Position numbers and translations under genes: made by a program. This document shows, piece after piece, positions 26,055 through 34,753 of a stretch of 64,000 nt of DNA (positions within the stretch are counted from its first letter, which is position 1; each line of letters begins with the position of its first letter). This stretch comes from Thermosporothrix hazakensis. Its GTDB lineage: Bacteria; Chloroflexota; Ktedonobacteria; Ktedonobacterales; Ktedonobacteraceae. The notes beneath the pieces were generated by a model. The model was not told the DNA's origin, did not search any database, and worked only from the letters and a program-made list of their open reading frames with translations. The stretch lies in NCBI RefSeq assembly GCF_003253565.1, contig NZ_QKUF01000015.1:62001-126000 (forward strand). Direction: 5' to 3'.

Positions 26055-28448
26055 TTATGCACTTCGGGTGATCCGCAGATTTTTAAATGCGACCTCTGCC
26101 CCTTTCTGATTGACAAACATCCCGACCGATCCATCCGAAAGCGAGCCATCCTCAGCCCTCATAACCTCTTTTCCGTTAACGCTGAAGACAAACTTCTTGC
26201 CATCCATAAAGACTGTCACCCTGTTCTCTTTGTTCAAACCCTGCTGAAACTCCTTGCCAAAATGAACGCTCTTGCCAATCTGCGTCCAATGGTTCTCTTT
26301 CGTTCCGGTACTGCTATCATACTTCCAGAATTTATACTCGCCGTCCTTCTTATTCACCACCTCAAAGGTATAGAAAGCGGTATAATCCTTATTACCCTTC
26401 TTCCCTTGAGTAAAGCGGAACATCATGCCATAGGTGTTCAAGTCGCTCTTTGTATCTCCCTTGATCTGATTCATCGAGAGGGAATAATACACGGAGCCCG
26501 TAATGACCGATGTTTCAAGTAAAGCCGCTTTTCCCTTTCCTTGATCGGTGTTGGTGATATGGTACGCACCATCTTTAAAGGCGTAGTTCTCTTTCGGCGT
26601 TTCGATCCAGTTATGTCGGTTTGTATCCAGCGGGTCTTCAAACAGAATATTCGCGACAGCCGTTGCCGTAGCATTGGCCTCGGGTGAGTTCACCGCCGTT
26701 GTCGGCTGCGGGCTGTTTCCTCCCTGCTGAGGCGCGTTCCGCCACTGAAGGAAGAAGAGACTTCCACCACCAAGCACCGCAATCGCCACAATCGCGGCCA
26801 GAATCGTCATCCAGACCGGGGGACGCTTCTTCTGTCCCTCGTCTTTTCCGCCATCGGGAGGAATCACGGGCAGAATCCCCGTCATATAGCGCCCCGGTTG
26901 TCCCGGAACAGGCACTTTCACTACTTTTGCGGGGCCGCTCAGTTTCACCATCTGGCCACTATCACCGGGATTCAGCGCCCCGGTATTACCTGTACCAATG
27001 GGAAGCATCGCTCCGGTGTTGCCTTTCCCAATCGGGTTCAGTGCGCCCGTGTTGCCTTTCAGAGGGCCGGTAGCCCCTTTCTGCGTTGCGGTCTGATTTT
27101 CCGTTTGCTTCTGCTCTGTTGGTGTATCAAAGATAGGCGCGACATCGAACAGTGCACCTTCAAACGGCTTTTCTTTAGTGGTTGCTTGCTCAGGCTGAAT
27201 TTCTTCAATATTTGGGGCAGCCGCATTTCCAACCAGCGGGAATTTACCGGTACGCGACAACAGGCCGCCACCACCAGCGGGAGTGGCCGGAACTTTCGCC
27301 GTGGGGCTCTTCACGGAGGCGCGTGACAGCAGACCACCGGGGTTTTTCCCTCCGGCCTTCATGGCTGGCAATGAGCTCAGGGTCAGGGCCGGTCCTTTTG
27401 CGAACTGTCCCTTCTCGGTTTCTTTTGACTCTTCAACCAGGGTGGTACTCCGTTTCGTGTCCTTCTTTTCCAGCGTAACGGCAGGCATACGCGTGCTGGT
27501 CTTGCCCGACTCGATGACCCCCTTCGGCACAAAGATACGTCCGGTGCTGGTTGTCAGCACCGGAGCCGCAGCCGGACCGAGCTCTATTCCGGCCATTTCC
27601 AGCGCATTGCGGAAAGAAGCGGCCAGTTCTTGCGCGGTCGAATAGCGGTCATTCGGTCGTTTCGCCAGTGAGCGCAAAATCACCTGTTCGGCAGCAATGG
27701 GAAGATCCGGTCTGAGCATCAGAGGAGAGGGAGGAGGAATCTGCAAATGTTGAGCGGCTATCTGCATAGGAACTTCTCCCTGAAATGGCGTGGTTCCTGT
27801 CACCATCTGATACAGGATCACCCCCAGGGAGTAAAGATCGGCACGAGCATCCACATCCTCACCGATAACCTGTTCGGGAGCCATATAGTCAGGAGTGCCA
27901 ACCGGCACCCCTTCGCCTGTTAGCCGAGCCAGCGGGGTACGCCCATCAACATTAATCTTGACCAGTCCAAAATCACTGAGCAAGAGGCGTTTGTCCCGGG
28001 TCATCATAATGTTCGCGGGCTTGATATCGCGATGAATGACGCCATTTTCATGCGCAAAATCGAGCGCTGCCGCCAGCTGTTCCAGATAGTTGACGGTCTT
28101 ATCAAACGGGAACTGCCCCATCTGTTCCATCTCGTCACGGAGCGTTCCACCGTCAATATACGGCATCACCAGATAAGCGATCCCATCTCGCTCACCATAC
28201 TCATGTACAGGCACGATATTTGGATGCTCTAGAGACGCAGCCGCATCAGTTTCACGGCGGAAGCGCTCCAGGAACGCGGCTAACTGCTTTGGATTTAAAG
28301 GAGTAAGCGGCATGAGTACCTTAACCGCTACCTGACGCCGGGGACGCGATTGTTGTGCGAGGTATACGGCTCCCATTCCTCCCTGTCCCACCAGCTTTTG
28401 CAGCGTACAGGTACCCAACACTGTTCCTACCAATGCTTCTGCGTTCAT
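26055..28448 (-). CDS. eukaryote-like Ser/Thr protein kinase with extracellular sensor domain (paralogue)
   Basis: A 797-residue paralogue of the next kinase downstream. The kinase motifs are intact: GQGGMGAV, VAVKVLM, HRDIKPAN, SDFGLVK and DYMAPEQ. The linker is shorter and carries GNTGA repeats (KGNTGALNPIG, KGNTGAMLPIG, TGNTGALNPG). One membrane helix lies near 560-582, followed by a jelly-roll-like domain of about 190 residues (DPLDTNRHNW, YGMMFRF, FSVNGKEVM). The kinase and outer domains are closely alike in the two proteins while the linkers differ, so tandem duplication with linker divergence is likely. A good promoter lies about 100 bases upstream. Confidence 0.9.
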   Translation of the reverse strand: MNAEALVGTVLGTCTLQKLVGQGGMGAVYLAQQSRPRRQVAVKVLMPLTPLNPKQLAAFLERFRRETDAAASLEHPNIVPVHEYGERDGIAYLVMPYIDGGTLRDEMEQMGQFPFDKTVNYLEQLAAALDFAHENGVIHRDIKPANIMMTRDKRLLLSDFGLVKINVDGRTPLARLTGEGVPVGTPDYMAPEQVIGEDVDARADLYSLGVILYQMVTGTTPFQGEVPMQIAAQHLQIPPPSPLMLRPDLPIAAEQVILRSLAKRPNDRYSTAQELAASFRNALEMAGIELGPAAAPVLTTSTGRIFVPKGVIESGKTSTRMPAVTLEKKDTKRSTTLVEESKETEKGQFAKGPALTLSSLPAMKAGGKNPGGLLSRASVKSPTAKVPATPAGGGGLLSRTGKFPLVGNAAAPNIEEIQPEQATTKEKPFEGALFDVAPIFDTPTEQKQTENQTATQKGATGPLKGNTGALNPIGKGNTGAMLPIGTGNTGALNPGDSGQMVKLSGPAKVVKVPVPGQPGRYMTGILPVIPPDGGKDEGQKKRPPVWMTILAAIVAIAVLGGGSLFFLQWRNAPQQGGNSPQPTTAVNSPEANATATAVANILFEDPLDTNRHNWIETPKENYAFKDGAYHITNTDQGKGKAALLETSVITGSVYYSLSMNQIKGDTKSDLNTYGMMFRFTQGKKGNKDYTAFYTFEVVNKKDGEYKFWKYDSSTGTKENHWTQIGKSVHFGKEFQQGLNKENRVTVFMDGKKFVFSVNGKEVMRAEDGSLSDGSVGMFVNQKGAEVAFKNLRITRSA

Positions 28449-28552
28449 CGTAAAATTCTACCTCATATTATGCAGACGTGGTTACGTGCAGGCTCAATTC
28501 CGTCTTTTCGTTTCCCCCTCCCTGCCTCTTCAACGTAGCAGCATCTTTGTAC

Positions 28553-28581
28553 ATATTAGTCAACTTGCATAGTTCTGACAA
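28553..28581 (-). promoter_or_regulatory. sigma-70-type promoter for the receptor kinases
   Basis: On the minus strand TTGTCA (28581-28576), 17-base spacer, TAATAT (28558-28553). A start near 28546 would give a leader of about 100 bases. Confidence 0.6.
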
Positions 28582-28756
28582 CTTCTTCACCTAGTAAGCA
28601 TGACCAAAGTAATGTTGTAGTGATATTTGTGAACGTATATTGCATACTCGAGACGCTTCAACCTGATATATAGATATTTCTCTCTTTTCTCCTTCATTCT
28701 ACTCTGAAACAATATTCACCTATTCCGCCAGGCCCGCTCGCGCCTGTCCTCCCTTG

Positions 28757-28793
28757 AGAAAAGGGAAGCGCCCCCACCAAACGGTGAGAGCGC
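28757..28793 (-). terminator. Rho-independent terminator after the Ski2-like helicase gene
   Basis: An 11-bp stem (28768-28778 with 28783-28793, two G-T pairs), 4-base loop, followed on the minus strand by a T-rich tract (TTCCCTTTTCT). Confidence 0.75.
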
Positions 28794-28821
28794 TCGCGAT
28801 CCTGTTTGCGTCTGCTACAGC

Positions 28822-31398
28822 TCAGACCTCTCCAACAAATGCTTCTGGATCACGCAGCCCATACGCGTCACGATCCTCTTCAGCATCCACCGGGACCTCT
28901 TCTTCCTCACCGATCTGAGCCACCATTGAGGGTACAGTGCGGCTCTGCACGATAATGCCACGCAACAACGAGGCCGAGGCCTGAGCCAGCAACGGACGCA
29001 GGTGTTCTAACCGCTCACGCATCTGCTGTAACTGAGTGATGCGATTTCTGGCCCGAACCGAGGCTGCACGCTCATTGATAATGCCATCTGTCATCAGCGG
29101 CACCACCGTTTCCCAGGCATCCTTTGAGTCCAGCACGTGGCCCATCGCGGCCTGTACCTGCTGAATCAGGTCAATGGTCTGGTTTAACAGCATCAGGAGG
29201 TCGCCTTCAGCCAGATCAATTCTTCTCAACAGCCCGTTCAACGACATGCCACGCGCCCACGAAAGCGCCACGCCATGAAACTCCGGCACAACGCCCGGCG
29301 TAATGGCAATACCTGCCCGCTCCTCAATGCCCTGCACGTGTTGCAGCACCATCCAAAGATCACGTCGCACCTTCGCCAGCCGCGGGATCACGCCGTGCTT
29401 ATTATTGAGGCGCTTATCATTGCTGAAGGTAAACCAGCTACAGACCTCCGCCAGTTCATGGGCAGATAGATCATCAAGGAGGCCACGCATCACCAACTCA
29501 ACAATGATAATCCCCGCGGGATGGAAGATACTCCGCAACAGCCGCCCCTTCAGAGTAAGCTGGTCATTTTGTCCAATGTAGCCCAATGCGCGTAGTGCAA
29601 AGATGGTCCCATCCAGCTCGGCGGCTCCCGCACGACTTAATGGGTACTCACCAATCCGCTTGCGGCGTCGTTCCAGTGCTTCCAGCGCCTGCTCTGCCGC
29701 AACGCGTTTCTTCTTCTTCCCCGATTGGCGAGCGCGAGCATACTGCCTTTCCAGCCGCTGTAGCTCATTGTACTCCCAGACAACATAGCGCTGATATTCG
29801 CGCAGGCTGGATGCACAAATCCGCCGCAAATGCTGAACATCACCGGGCCGCCACAGGTTTAACACCGAGTTGTAGCGAATCACAAACGAGCTGGAAACCG
29901 GATACAGTTCACCGGTAATGCGACGGAATGAGTCTTCAAACGGCTCCCAGGGAGAATAAGGGATCACCGCCGCGCCGCGTATATCCATGCCGCGGCGTCC
30001 GGCCCGGCCAGTCAACTGGCGGTATTCATTCGGCGTTAGCAGGCGCATTTCCTGCCCATCGAACTTACTCAGGCTGCCCACCACGACCGAACGAGCGGGC
30101 ATATTCACGCCAAGCGCCAGCGTATCAGTGGCAAAGACGGCACGAAGGTAGCCCTTCGCAAAGAGCGTCTCTACCAGCACCTTTAAGCCCGGCAACAGAC
30201 CCGCATGGTGAAAGGCCAGACCACGAGGCAATAGACGCGTCAGCGTATGCACCTGCTGAAGCTTCCGATCCTCTTTTGGCAGTTTTTCAAGCCAGACCCC
30301 GATCTCTTCGCGGATAAACTCCTCTTCTTCCGGCGTCGTAAAGCTGTGAAGCGCGGCGCTCATCGCACCCTCTTCAACAACCCGCCGCCCGGGCAGGAAG
30401 TAGAGACAGGGAAGCAATTCAGCATCACGAAGCGCTGTCAGCACCTCACCCGGCTCTGGCGCTCTGCGTGGGCGCGGAATACGCTTCTTACGTGGGGGAG
30501 TCTCTTCCTGTTGCGTTGGGCCCAGCTCATTCGCAATCTCGTTCCGTCCGTGTTTGCCCCGCTTTTTGCCTCGTTTTTGCTCAAACTCTTCTTCGGCCTC
30601 CTCGTCATCATCCACCACATACACCCGGCCTCTACCCAGCATACGCGCAAGCTTGGCCTCTCCGCCGACATTTGGAAAAGTTTCAACACGCTTGCCGTCG
30701 GCATCCTGAACAAGATGGAGCTTTCCATCCAGGAAGTAATAGTGTTCCAGAGGAACCGCCCGCTGTTCGTGTATGATCAGATCTATTGGACGATGGACAC
30801 GCGTAATCCAGTTCGCCAGATCCTGTGCATTGCTTACAGTGGCAGACAGACCAACCAGTTGTACATGTTTCGGTGAACAGATGATCGCTTCTTCCCAGAC
30901 CGGGCCACGCTCAAGGTCACTCAGATAGTGTAATTCATCAAAAACAACAAAGCCAACATCTTGAAGAGAAGCCGGTCCAAAGCGCTCCCCATCGGGGACA
31001 ACAGTTCCTGTCCCGCCCTCTTCCAACAACATATTTCGATAGACCTCAGTGGTCATAATCACAATCGATGCCCGACTGCGCTCAACAATATCACCCGTTA
31101 CCAGCCCGACATTCTCAAACCCATACTGCTCTCGTAAATCACGGTACTTCTGATTCGACAACGCTTTGAGTGGAGTTGTGTAGATGACGCGTTGCTGTCT
31201 CTGCTGCGCCAACCAAATGGCAAACTCGGCAACCATCGTCTTCCCTGTCCCTGTCGGAGCCGCTACCATTACCGAGTGATCCATTGCAAGGCGTTCCATT
31301 GACTCTAGCTGAAAATCATCAAGCGGAAAGGGGAAACGCGCGGCAAACGCCTTGACAATATCCTGAATGCCGTGTCCTGTTTCTACGTATTCGTCCAT
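28822..31398 (-). CDS. Ski2/Mtr4-like superfamily 2 RNA helicase (DSHCT domain)
   Basis: An 858-residue helicase. Motifs: PLDDFQLESMERL, Walker A AAPTGTGKT, TPLKALSNQK, motif II DELHYLSD, SAT in GLSATVSN, then in lobe two FHHAGLLPGLK, ATDTLALGVNMPARSVV and QLTGRAGRRGMD. The C-terminal third has the ratchet and DSHCT-like region (LLRSIFHPAGIIIVELVMRG, ELAEVCSWFTF). Motif II reads DELH where eukaryotic members usually have DEVH. A basic, Glu-rich insert at about residues 265-320 separates the lobes. A role in RNA turnover or surveillance is likely by family. The gene stands alone with its own terminator. Confidence 0.9.
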   Translation of the reverse strand: MDEYVETGHGIQDIVKAFAARFPFPLDDFQLESMERLAMDHSVMVAAPTGTGKTMVAEFAIWLAQQRQQRVIYTTPLKALSNQKYRDLREQYGFENVGLVTGDIVERSRASIVIMTTEVYRNMLLEEGGTGTVVPDGERFGPASLQDVGFVVFDELHYLSDLERGPVWEEAIICSPKHVQLVGLSATVSNAQDLANWITRVHRPIDLIIHEQRAVPLEHYYFLDGKLHLVQDADGKRVETFPNVGGEAKLARMLGRGRVYVVDDDEEAEEEFEQKRGKKRGKHGRNEIANELGPTQQEETPPRKKRIPRPRRAPEPGEVLTALRDAELLPCLYFLPGRRVVEEGAMSAALHSFTTPEEEEFIREEIGVWLEKLPKEDRKLQQVHTLTRLLPRGLAFHHAGLLPGLKVLVETLFAKGYLRAVFATDTLALGVNMPARSVVVGSLSKFDGQEMRLLTPNEYRQLTGRAGRRGMDIRGAAVIPYSPWEPFEDSFRRITGELYPVSSSFVIRYNSVLNLWRPGDVQHLRRICASSLREYQRYVVWEYNELQRLERQYARARQSGKKKKRVAAEQALEALERRRKRIGEYPLSRAGAAELDGTIFALRALGYIGQNDQLTLKGRLLRSIFHPAGIIIVELVMRGLLDDLSAHELAEVCSWFTFSNDKRLNNKHGVIPRLAKVRRDLWMVLQHVQGIEERAGIAITPGVVPEFHGVALSWARGMSLNGLLRRIDLAEGDLLMLLNQTIDLIQQVQAAMGHVLDSKDAWETVVPLMTDGIINERAASVRARNRITQLQQMRERLEHLRPLLAQASASLLRGIIVQSRTVPSMVAQIGEEEEVPVDAEEDRDAYGLRDPEAFVGEV

Positions 31399-31545
31399 AT
31401 CTTCTTTTCTTTAACTCAATTCTGTAACTCTCTTCCGGCACGCCCTTACTGGTAGCACCATTGTAACATTCTCCCTGACTCGCTACAAGCAGGACGATTT
31501 ACAGCAGACATCTATTCAAGCAACGAAACGGGACTCCTTCAGGTT

Positions 31546-32505
31546 TCAGGCGTCCATTAACGCCATTTTCAGGTGTTCCAGCGATGTATTACCCCCTGAA
31601 CAGACAACGGCGACCCGCTTGCCTTGTAGTTCCTCTCGTCTTTGATATGCTGCTGCCAGTGCCGCTGATCCCGCGCTCTCCGCCAGCGTATGAGCCCGCT
31701 CAAGATACCAGACCATTGCCCGCTTGATCTCATCATCGCTCACCAGCATAAAATCATCCAGCAGTTCCCACAGGATCTTCTGGGGCAGCTCAAAGGCGGT
31801 GCCCGTTGCCAGCCCCTCAGCAAAGGTGCGGTTCTCCGCGGTAACCAGTTGTCTCTGCTTCCAACTCTGCCAGGCGGCGGGCGCTTGTTCAGCCTGCACG
31901 CCGATCACTTTGATCTGTGGGTTGATCGCCTTCGCTACCAGACAACAGCCAGCAGCACCACTACCGCCGCCAACTGGCACAAAGATCACCTCTATCTCCG
32001 GCTGCTTTTCCAGTATCTCCAGCGCATAGGTACCCACGCCGGCGATTAACAGCGGCTCATTCCCGGAATGGATGTAGCGATAGCCATGTGTGGCGGCCAG
32101 TTCTTCACAGTACAAGCGAGCATCATCAAAATGCTTGCCATGAAACAGCACCGTGGCACCGAGCCCCTTCATGGCCGCAACCTTCCCAGGGTTCGCGCCC
32201 TCAGGCACCACAATGCGCGCTTCCACACCGAACAAACGTGCGGCATAGGCAATCGATTGTCCATGATTTCCGGTCGATGCAGAAATAACGCCTCGTTTCT
32301 TCTCTTCCGGGCTCAGTTGCGAGATCAGATTGATGCCTCCGCGAACCTTAAACGCACCTACCGGCTGATAGTTCTCATGCTTGATATACACCCGGGTGCC
32401 AAGCAGTTCATTCAAGGGAGCGTAGCTATAGAGAGGTGTTGGCGCAAGATAAGGGGCGATAGCGCGACGCGCCTTCAATACATCCTGAAACGTGGGGCTC
32501 TTCAT
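31546..32505 (-). CDS. threonine/serine dehydratase (PLP-dependent)
   Basis: A 319-residue fold-type II PLP enzyme that would deaminate threonine or serine to a 2-oxo acid. The PLP Lys lies in GAFKVRGG, the substrate-binding SASTGNHGQ follows, the phosphate loop is GGGSGAAG and the C-terminal motif is CSGGNTS. There is no ACT regulatory domain, so it resembles the short catabolic or IlvA-short forms rather than full-length biosynthetic IlvA (about 500 residues). Related hydroxyaspartate dehydratases or serine racemases cannot be excluded. It sits between the helicase and a divergent small membrane ORF. Confidence 0.9.
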   Translation of the reverse strand: MKSPTFQDVLKARRAIAPYLAPTPLYSYAPLNELLGTRVYIKHENYQPVGAFKVRGGINLISQLSPEEKKRGVISASTGNHGQSIAYAARLFGVEARIVVPEGANPGKVAAMKGLGATVLFHGKHFDDARLYCEELAATHGYRYIHSGNEPLLIAGVGTYALEILEKQPEIEVIFVPVGGGSGAAGCCLVAKAINPQIKVIGVQAEQAPAAWQSWKQRQLVTAENRTFAEGLATGTAFELPQKILWELLDDFMLVSDDEIKRAMVWYLERAHTLAESAGSAALAAAYQRREELQGKRVAVVCSGGNTSLEHLKMALMDA

Positions 32506-32693
32506 TACGGTGGTTCCTTTCCACTGGCAGTACGCCAGAGAGCATACCTGTTGCTTCTTCTTTCTTCTCTAATTACCAGATATCGCGCGGAAAAGCAAGC
32601 ATACGTCCTCTCGCTCCCGGGATTAGCGTAAAGACGAAATATGGTATGCTATAAGTAATGTTCAAGGGAAAAGTCACGAAAGGATTTTTGATT

Positions 32694-32837
32694 ATGGAGC
32701 ACGCACAGAAGAAGCGGGTCTTTACCTTCGTCTATGCCGGGCTGGCTCTGTTTACAGCGATCAGCACGATCGTTCCCATCATCTGGGAGAAGAAGGCACG
32801 TCGGGAAGAAAAGAGTGTGCAAAAACGTTTATACTAA
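32694..32837 (+). CDS. 47-residue single-helix membrane protein
   Basis: A short ORF with a plausible site (AAGGA about 10 bases before the ATG). It encodes a basic N terminus (MEHAQKKR), one membrane helix (VFTFVYAGLALFTAISTIVP then II) and a charged tail (WEKKARREEKSVQKRLY). The composition is that of a real small membrane protein: one helix flanked by Lys/Arg on both ends. It lies divergent from the dehydratase gene and just upstream of the glyQS promoter. No family is recognised. Confidence 0.6.
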   Translation: MEHAQKKRVFTFVYAGLALFTAISTIVPIIWEKKARREEKSVQKRLY

Positions 32838-32861
32838 AAGTATGACTGTTGGTTCAGACAC

Positions 32862-32890
32862 TTGCATTGCTGTTCCGTCTCAGCTATACT
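32862..32890 (+). promoter_or_regulatory. promoter of the glyQS T-box leader
   Basis: TTGCAT (32862-32867), exactly 17 bases, TATACT (32885-32890). Transcription from about 32897 gives a leader of nearly 350 bases, enough for the T-box. Confidence 0.75.
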
Positions 32891-32974
32891 AGCTAACCAC
32901 AAGATCTCTTTTCTATTTCCTTCAATGCAAGAGAGAGCCTCTTGCGAAGTGCATACACAATTGAACATGATGCC

Positions 32975-33223
32975 CGGCGTTGAAGAAGAGGAGTAGCCTG
33001 CACGAGGTTTCAGCGAGCCGATAGATGGTGCGAGATTGGCAATCTACGACAGGCGAACGGCGCTTCGGAGTCGGGTTCCTGATAAAGAGGAGCTTCACTG
33101 TTTGTTCTGGTGAAGAAGCAGGGTGGGACCGCGCATGCCGTCGATATCATAGAACTGGCCCCGGGCCTTTTATCGACGTCATTCGTCCCTGGGTGCATTA
33201 TGCATTGCCCGGGGTCTATTCTT
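32975..33223 (+). promoter_or_regulatory. T-box riboswitch controlling glyQS
   Basis: The hallmark T-box sequence AGGGTGGGACCGCG is at 33120-33133. Upstream are GAAGAAGAGGAGTAG (32982-32996, stem I start), the distal stem I pattern CAGCGAGCCG...GGTGCGAG (33011-33034) and a stem III-like hairpin (33092-33118). Downstream a GC-rich imperfect hairpin (33187-33213) is followed by U-rich TCTATTCTTATT, fitting an intrinsic terminator just before the glyQS ribosome-binding site. Uncharged tRNA-Gly should stabilise the antiterminator. A GGC triplet at 33052-33054 is a candidate specifier codon (inference). Confidence 0.9.
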
Positions 33224-33244
33224 ATTGTGGAGGAGAACCACAAC

Positions 33245-34606
33245 ATGACACAGACAGAAGAGAAGCTCGAAGCACAAGACACTCCTCAAGTTCCTATTGA
33301 TAAAATCGTCTCGCTCTGCAAGCGCCGCGGTTTTGTCTACCCCAACTCAGAAATCTACGGTGGAGTCGCAGGTTTTTACGACTTTGGCCCGCTTGGCGTT
33401 GAGCTCCGCAACAACATCCGCCGCTACTGGTGGTGGTCAATGGTCCAGCTCCATGACAACGTTGTTGGCATTGAGGGCGCAACAATCACCCATCCGCGCG
33501 TGTGGGAAGCCAGCGGCCATGTGGAGAACTTCACCGATACGCTGGTTGACTGTAAAAAATGTAAGCGGCGCTTCCGCGTCGATCATCTGCCCGCGGAGAA
33601 TCTGGCCTCCAATAGCTGCCCGGTCTGCGGTGGCGAACTGACCGAGCCCCGCAAGTTTAACCTGCTCATGGAAACGTACCTCGGCGTGGTGGAAGGCGAT
33701 AAAATGAAGACCTACCTGCGCGGTGAGGCCTGCCAGAACATCTATCTGGACTACGATAATGTGCTGAAATCTTCCCGTATGCAGATTCCGTTCGGCATCT
33801 GTCAGATCGGTAAGGCGTATCGTAACGAGGTTACACCGGGTAACTTCCTGTTCCGGCAGCGCGAGTTCGAGCAGTGGGATCTACAGTTCTTCGTCCACCC
33901 GAGCGAGATGGACAAGTGGTTCGACTACTGGAAAGAGTACCGCTTCAACTGGTATAAAGGCATTGTCAACCACAAGGACCGCCTGCGCTTCCATGAGCAT
34001 GGCAAGGATGAGTTGGCCCACTATGCCAAGAAGGCGTTCGATATCGAATATCAGACTATTCTGGGCTGGCAAGAATGGGAAGGCATCCACTGGCGGCAGG
34101 ACTGGGACCTCACCCGCCATAGCGAGTACAGCGGTCAGGATCTGGCATACACCGATCCCAACACCAAAGAGCGCTATGTCCCCTGGATCGTAGAGACCTC
34201 GGGTGGTGTTGATCGAACCTTCCTCTTCTTGCTCCTCGATGCCTACGAGGAAGAGACCGACCCGAAGGGTGATACACGCGTTGTGCTACACCTGCATCCG
34301 TGGCTGGCCCCGGTCAAATGCGCGGTCTTCCCGTTGCAGAAGAACAAGGAAGAGCTGGTCAACAAGTCTAAAGAGATTCATCGCATGCTCCAGCGCTACA
34401 TGGTCTGTCAGTACGATGATGTCGCCAATATTGGCCGCCGCTATCGCCGTCAGGACGAGATCGGTACCCCATACTGTGTCACCATCGACTTCCAGACGCT
34501 GGATGACCAGACCGTAACCGTGCGCAACCGCGATACGATGGAACAGGTCCGTGTTCCTATCTCCGAGCTGACCATGTACCTGCTTGAGCGCATAACCTGG
34601 AAATAG
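33245..34606 (+). CDS. glyQS: glycyl-tRNA synthetase, dimeric type
   Basis: A 453-residue class II synthetase of the alpha-2 (eukaryote/Thermus-like) type, charging tRNA-Gly. The start region has SLCKRRGFVYPNSEIYGGVA and YDFGPLG. A zinc-binding insert reads CKKCKRRF...CPVCGG, class II motif 2 is FGICQIGKAYRNEVTPG with FLFRQREFEQ, motif 3 is VDRTFLFLLLDAY, and the C-terminal anticodon-binding domain begins near 345. The ATG at 33245 has GGAGGAG 9 bases upstream; longer in-frame starts lie inside the T-box. Expression is controlled by that T-box, and a strong terminator follows. Confidence 0.96.
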   Translation: MTQTEEKLEAQDTPQVPIDKIVSLCKRRGFVYPNSEIYGGVAGFYDFGPLGVELRNNIRRYWWWSMVQLHDNVVGIEGATITHPRVWEASGHVENFTDTLVDCKKCKRRFRVDHLPAENLASNSCPVCGGELTEPRKFNLLMETYLGVVEGDKMKTYLRGEACQNIYLDYDNVLKSSRMQIPFGICQIGKAYRNEVTPGNFLFRQREFEQWDLQFFVHPSEMDKWFDYWKEYRFNWYKGIVNHKDRLRFHEHGKDELAHYAKKAFDIEYQTILGWQEWEGIHWRQDWDLTRHSEYSGQDLAYTDPNTKERYVPWIVETSGGVDRTFLFLLLDAYEEETDPKGDTRVVLHLHPWLAPVKCAVFPLQKNKEELVNKSKEIHRMLQRYMVCQYDDVANIGRRYRRQDEIGTPYCVTIDFQTLDDQTVTVRNRDTMEQVRVPISELTMYLLERITWK

Positions 34607-34619
34607 CTCATACCTTCTT

Positions 34620-34656
34620 GAGAGCCATCTTGCCAAGACAGGTGGCTCTCTTTTTT
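34620..34656 (+). terminator. Rho-independent terminator of glyQS
   Basis: Stem GAGAGCCA/TGGCTCTC (34620-34627 with 34643-34650) with further pairing inside, followed directly by TTTTTT (34651-34656). Confidence 0.92.
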
Positions 34657-34753
34657 ATTATGAGTACATTGGTGGCTTTCAGCTTATTGATTCGTCTGAT
34701 ATAGTGAAGGTAGAATAACTCAGCCATGTACAGAATACAAGGAAAAAAACGCT

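Larger units (their letters stand above)
28449..28821. other. intergenic region between kinase and Ski2-like helicase genes
   Basis: No gene. It contains the kinase promoter (28553-28581) and, at its far end, the terminator of the helicase gene. The remainder is AT-rich with nothing else recognisable. Confidence 0.6.

Noticed and set aside
33110..33244. N-terminally extended GlyQS starting at 33110
   Set aside because: The extra codons lie in the T-box motif and terminator hairpin; the ATG at 33245 has a strong GGAGGAG site.
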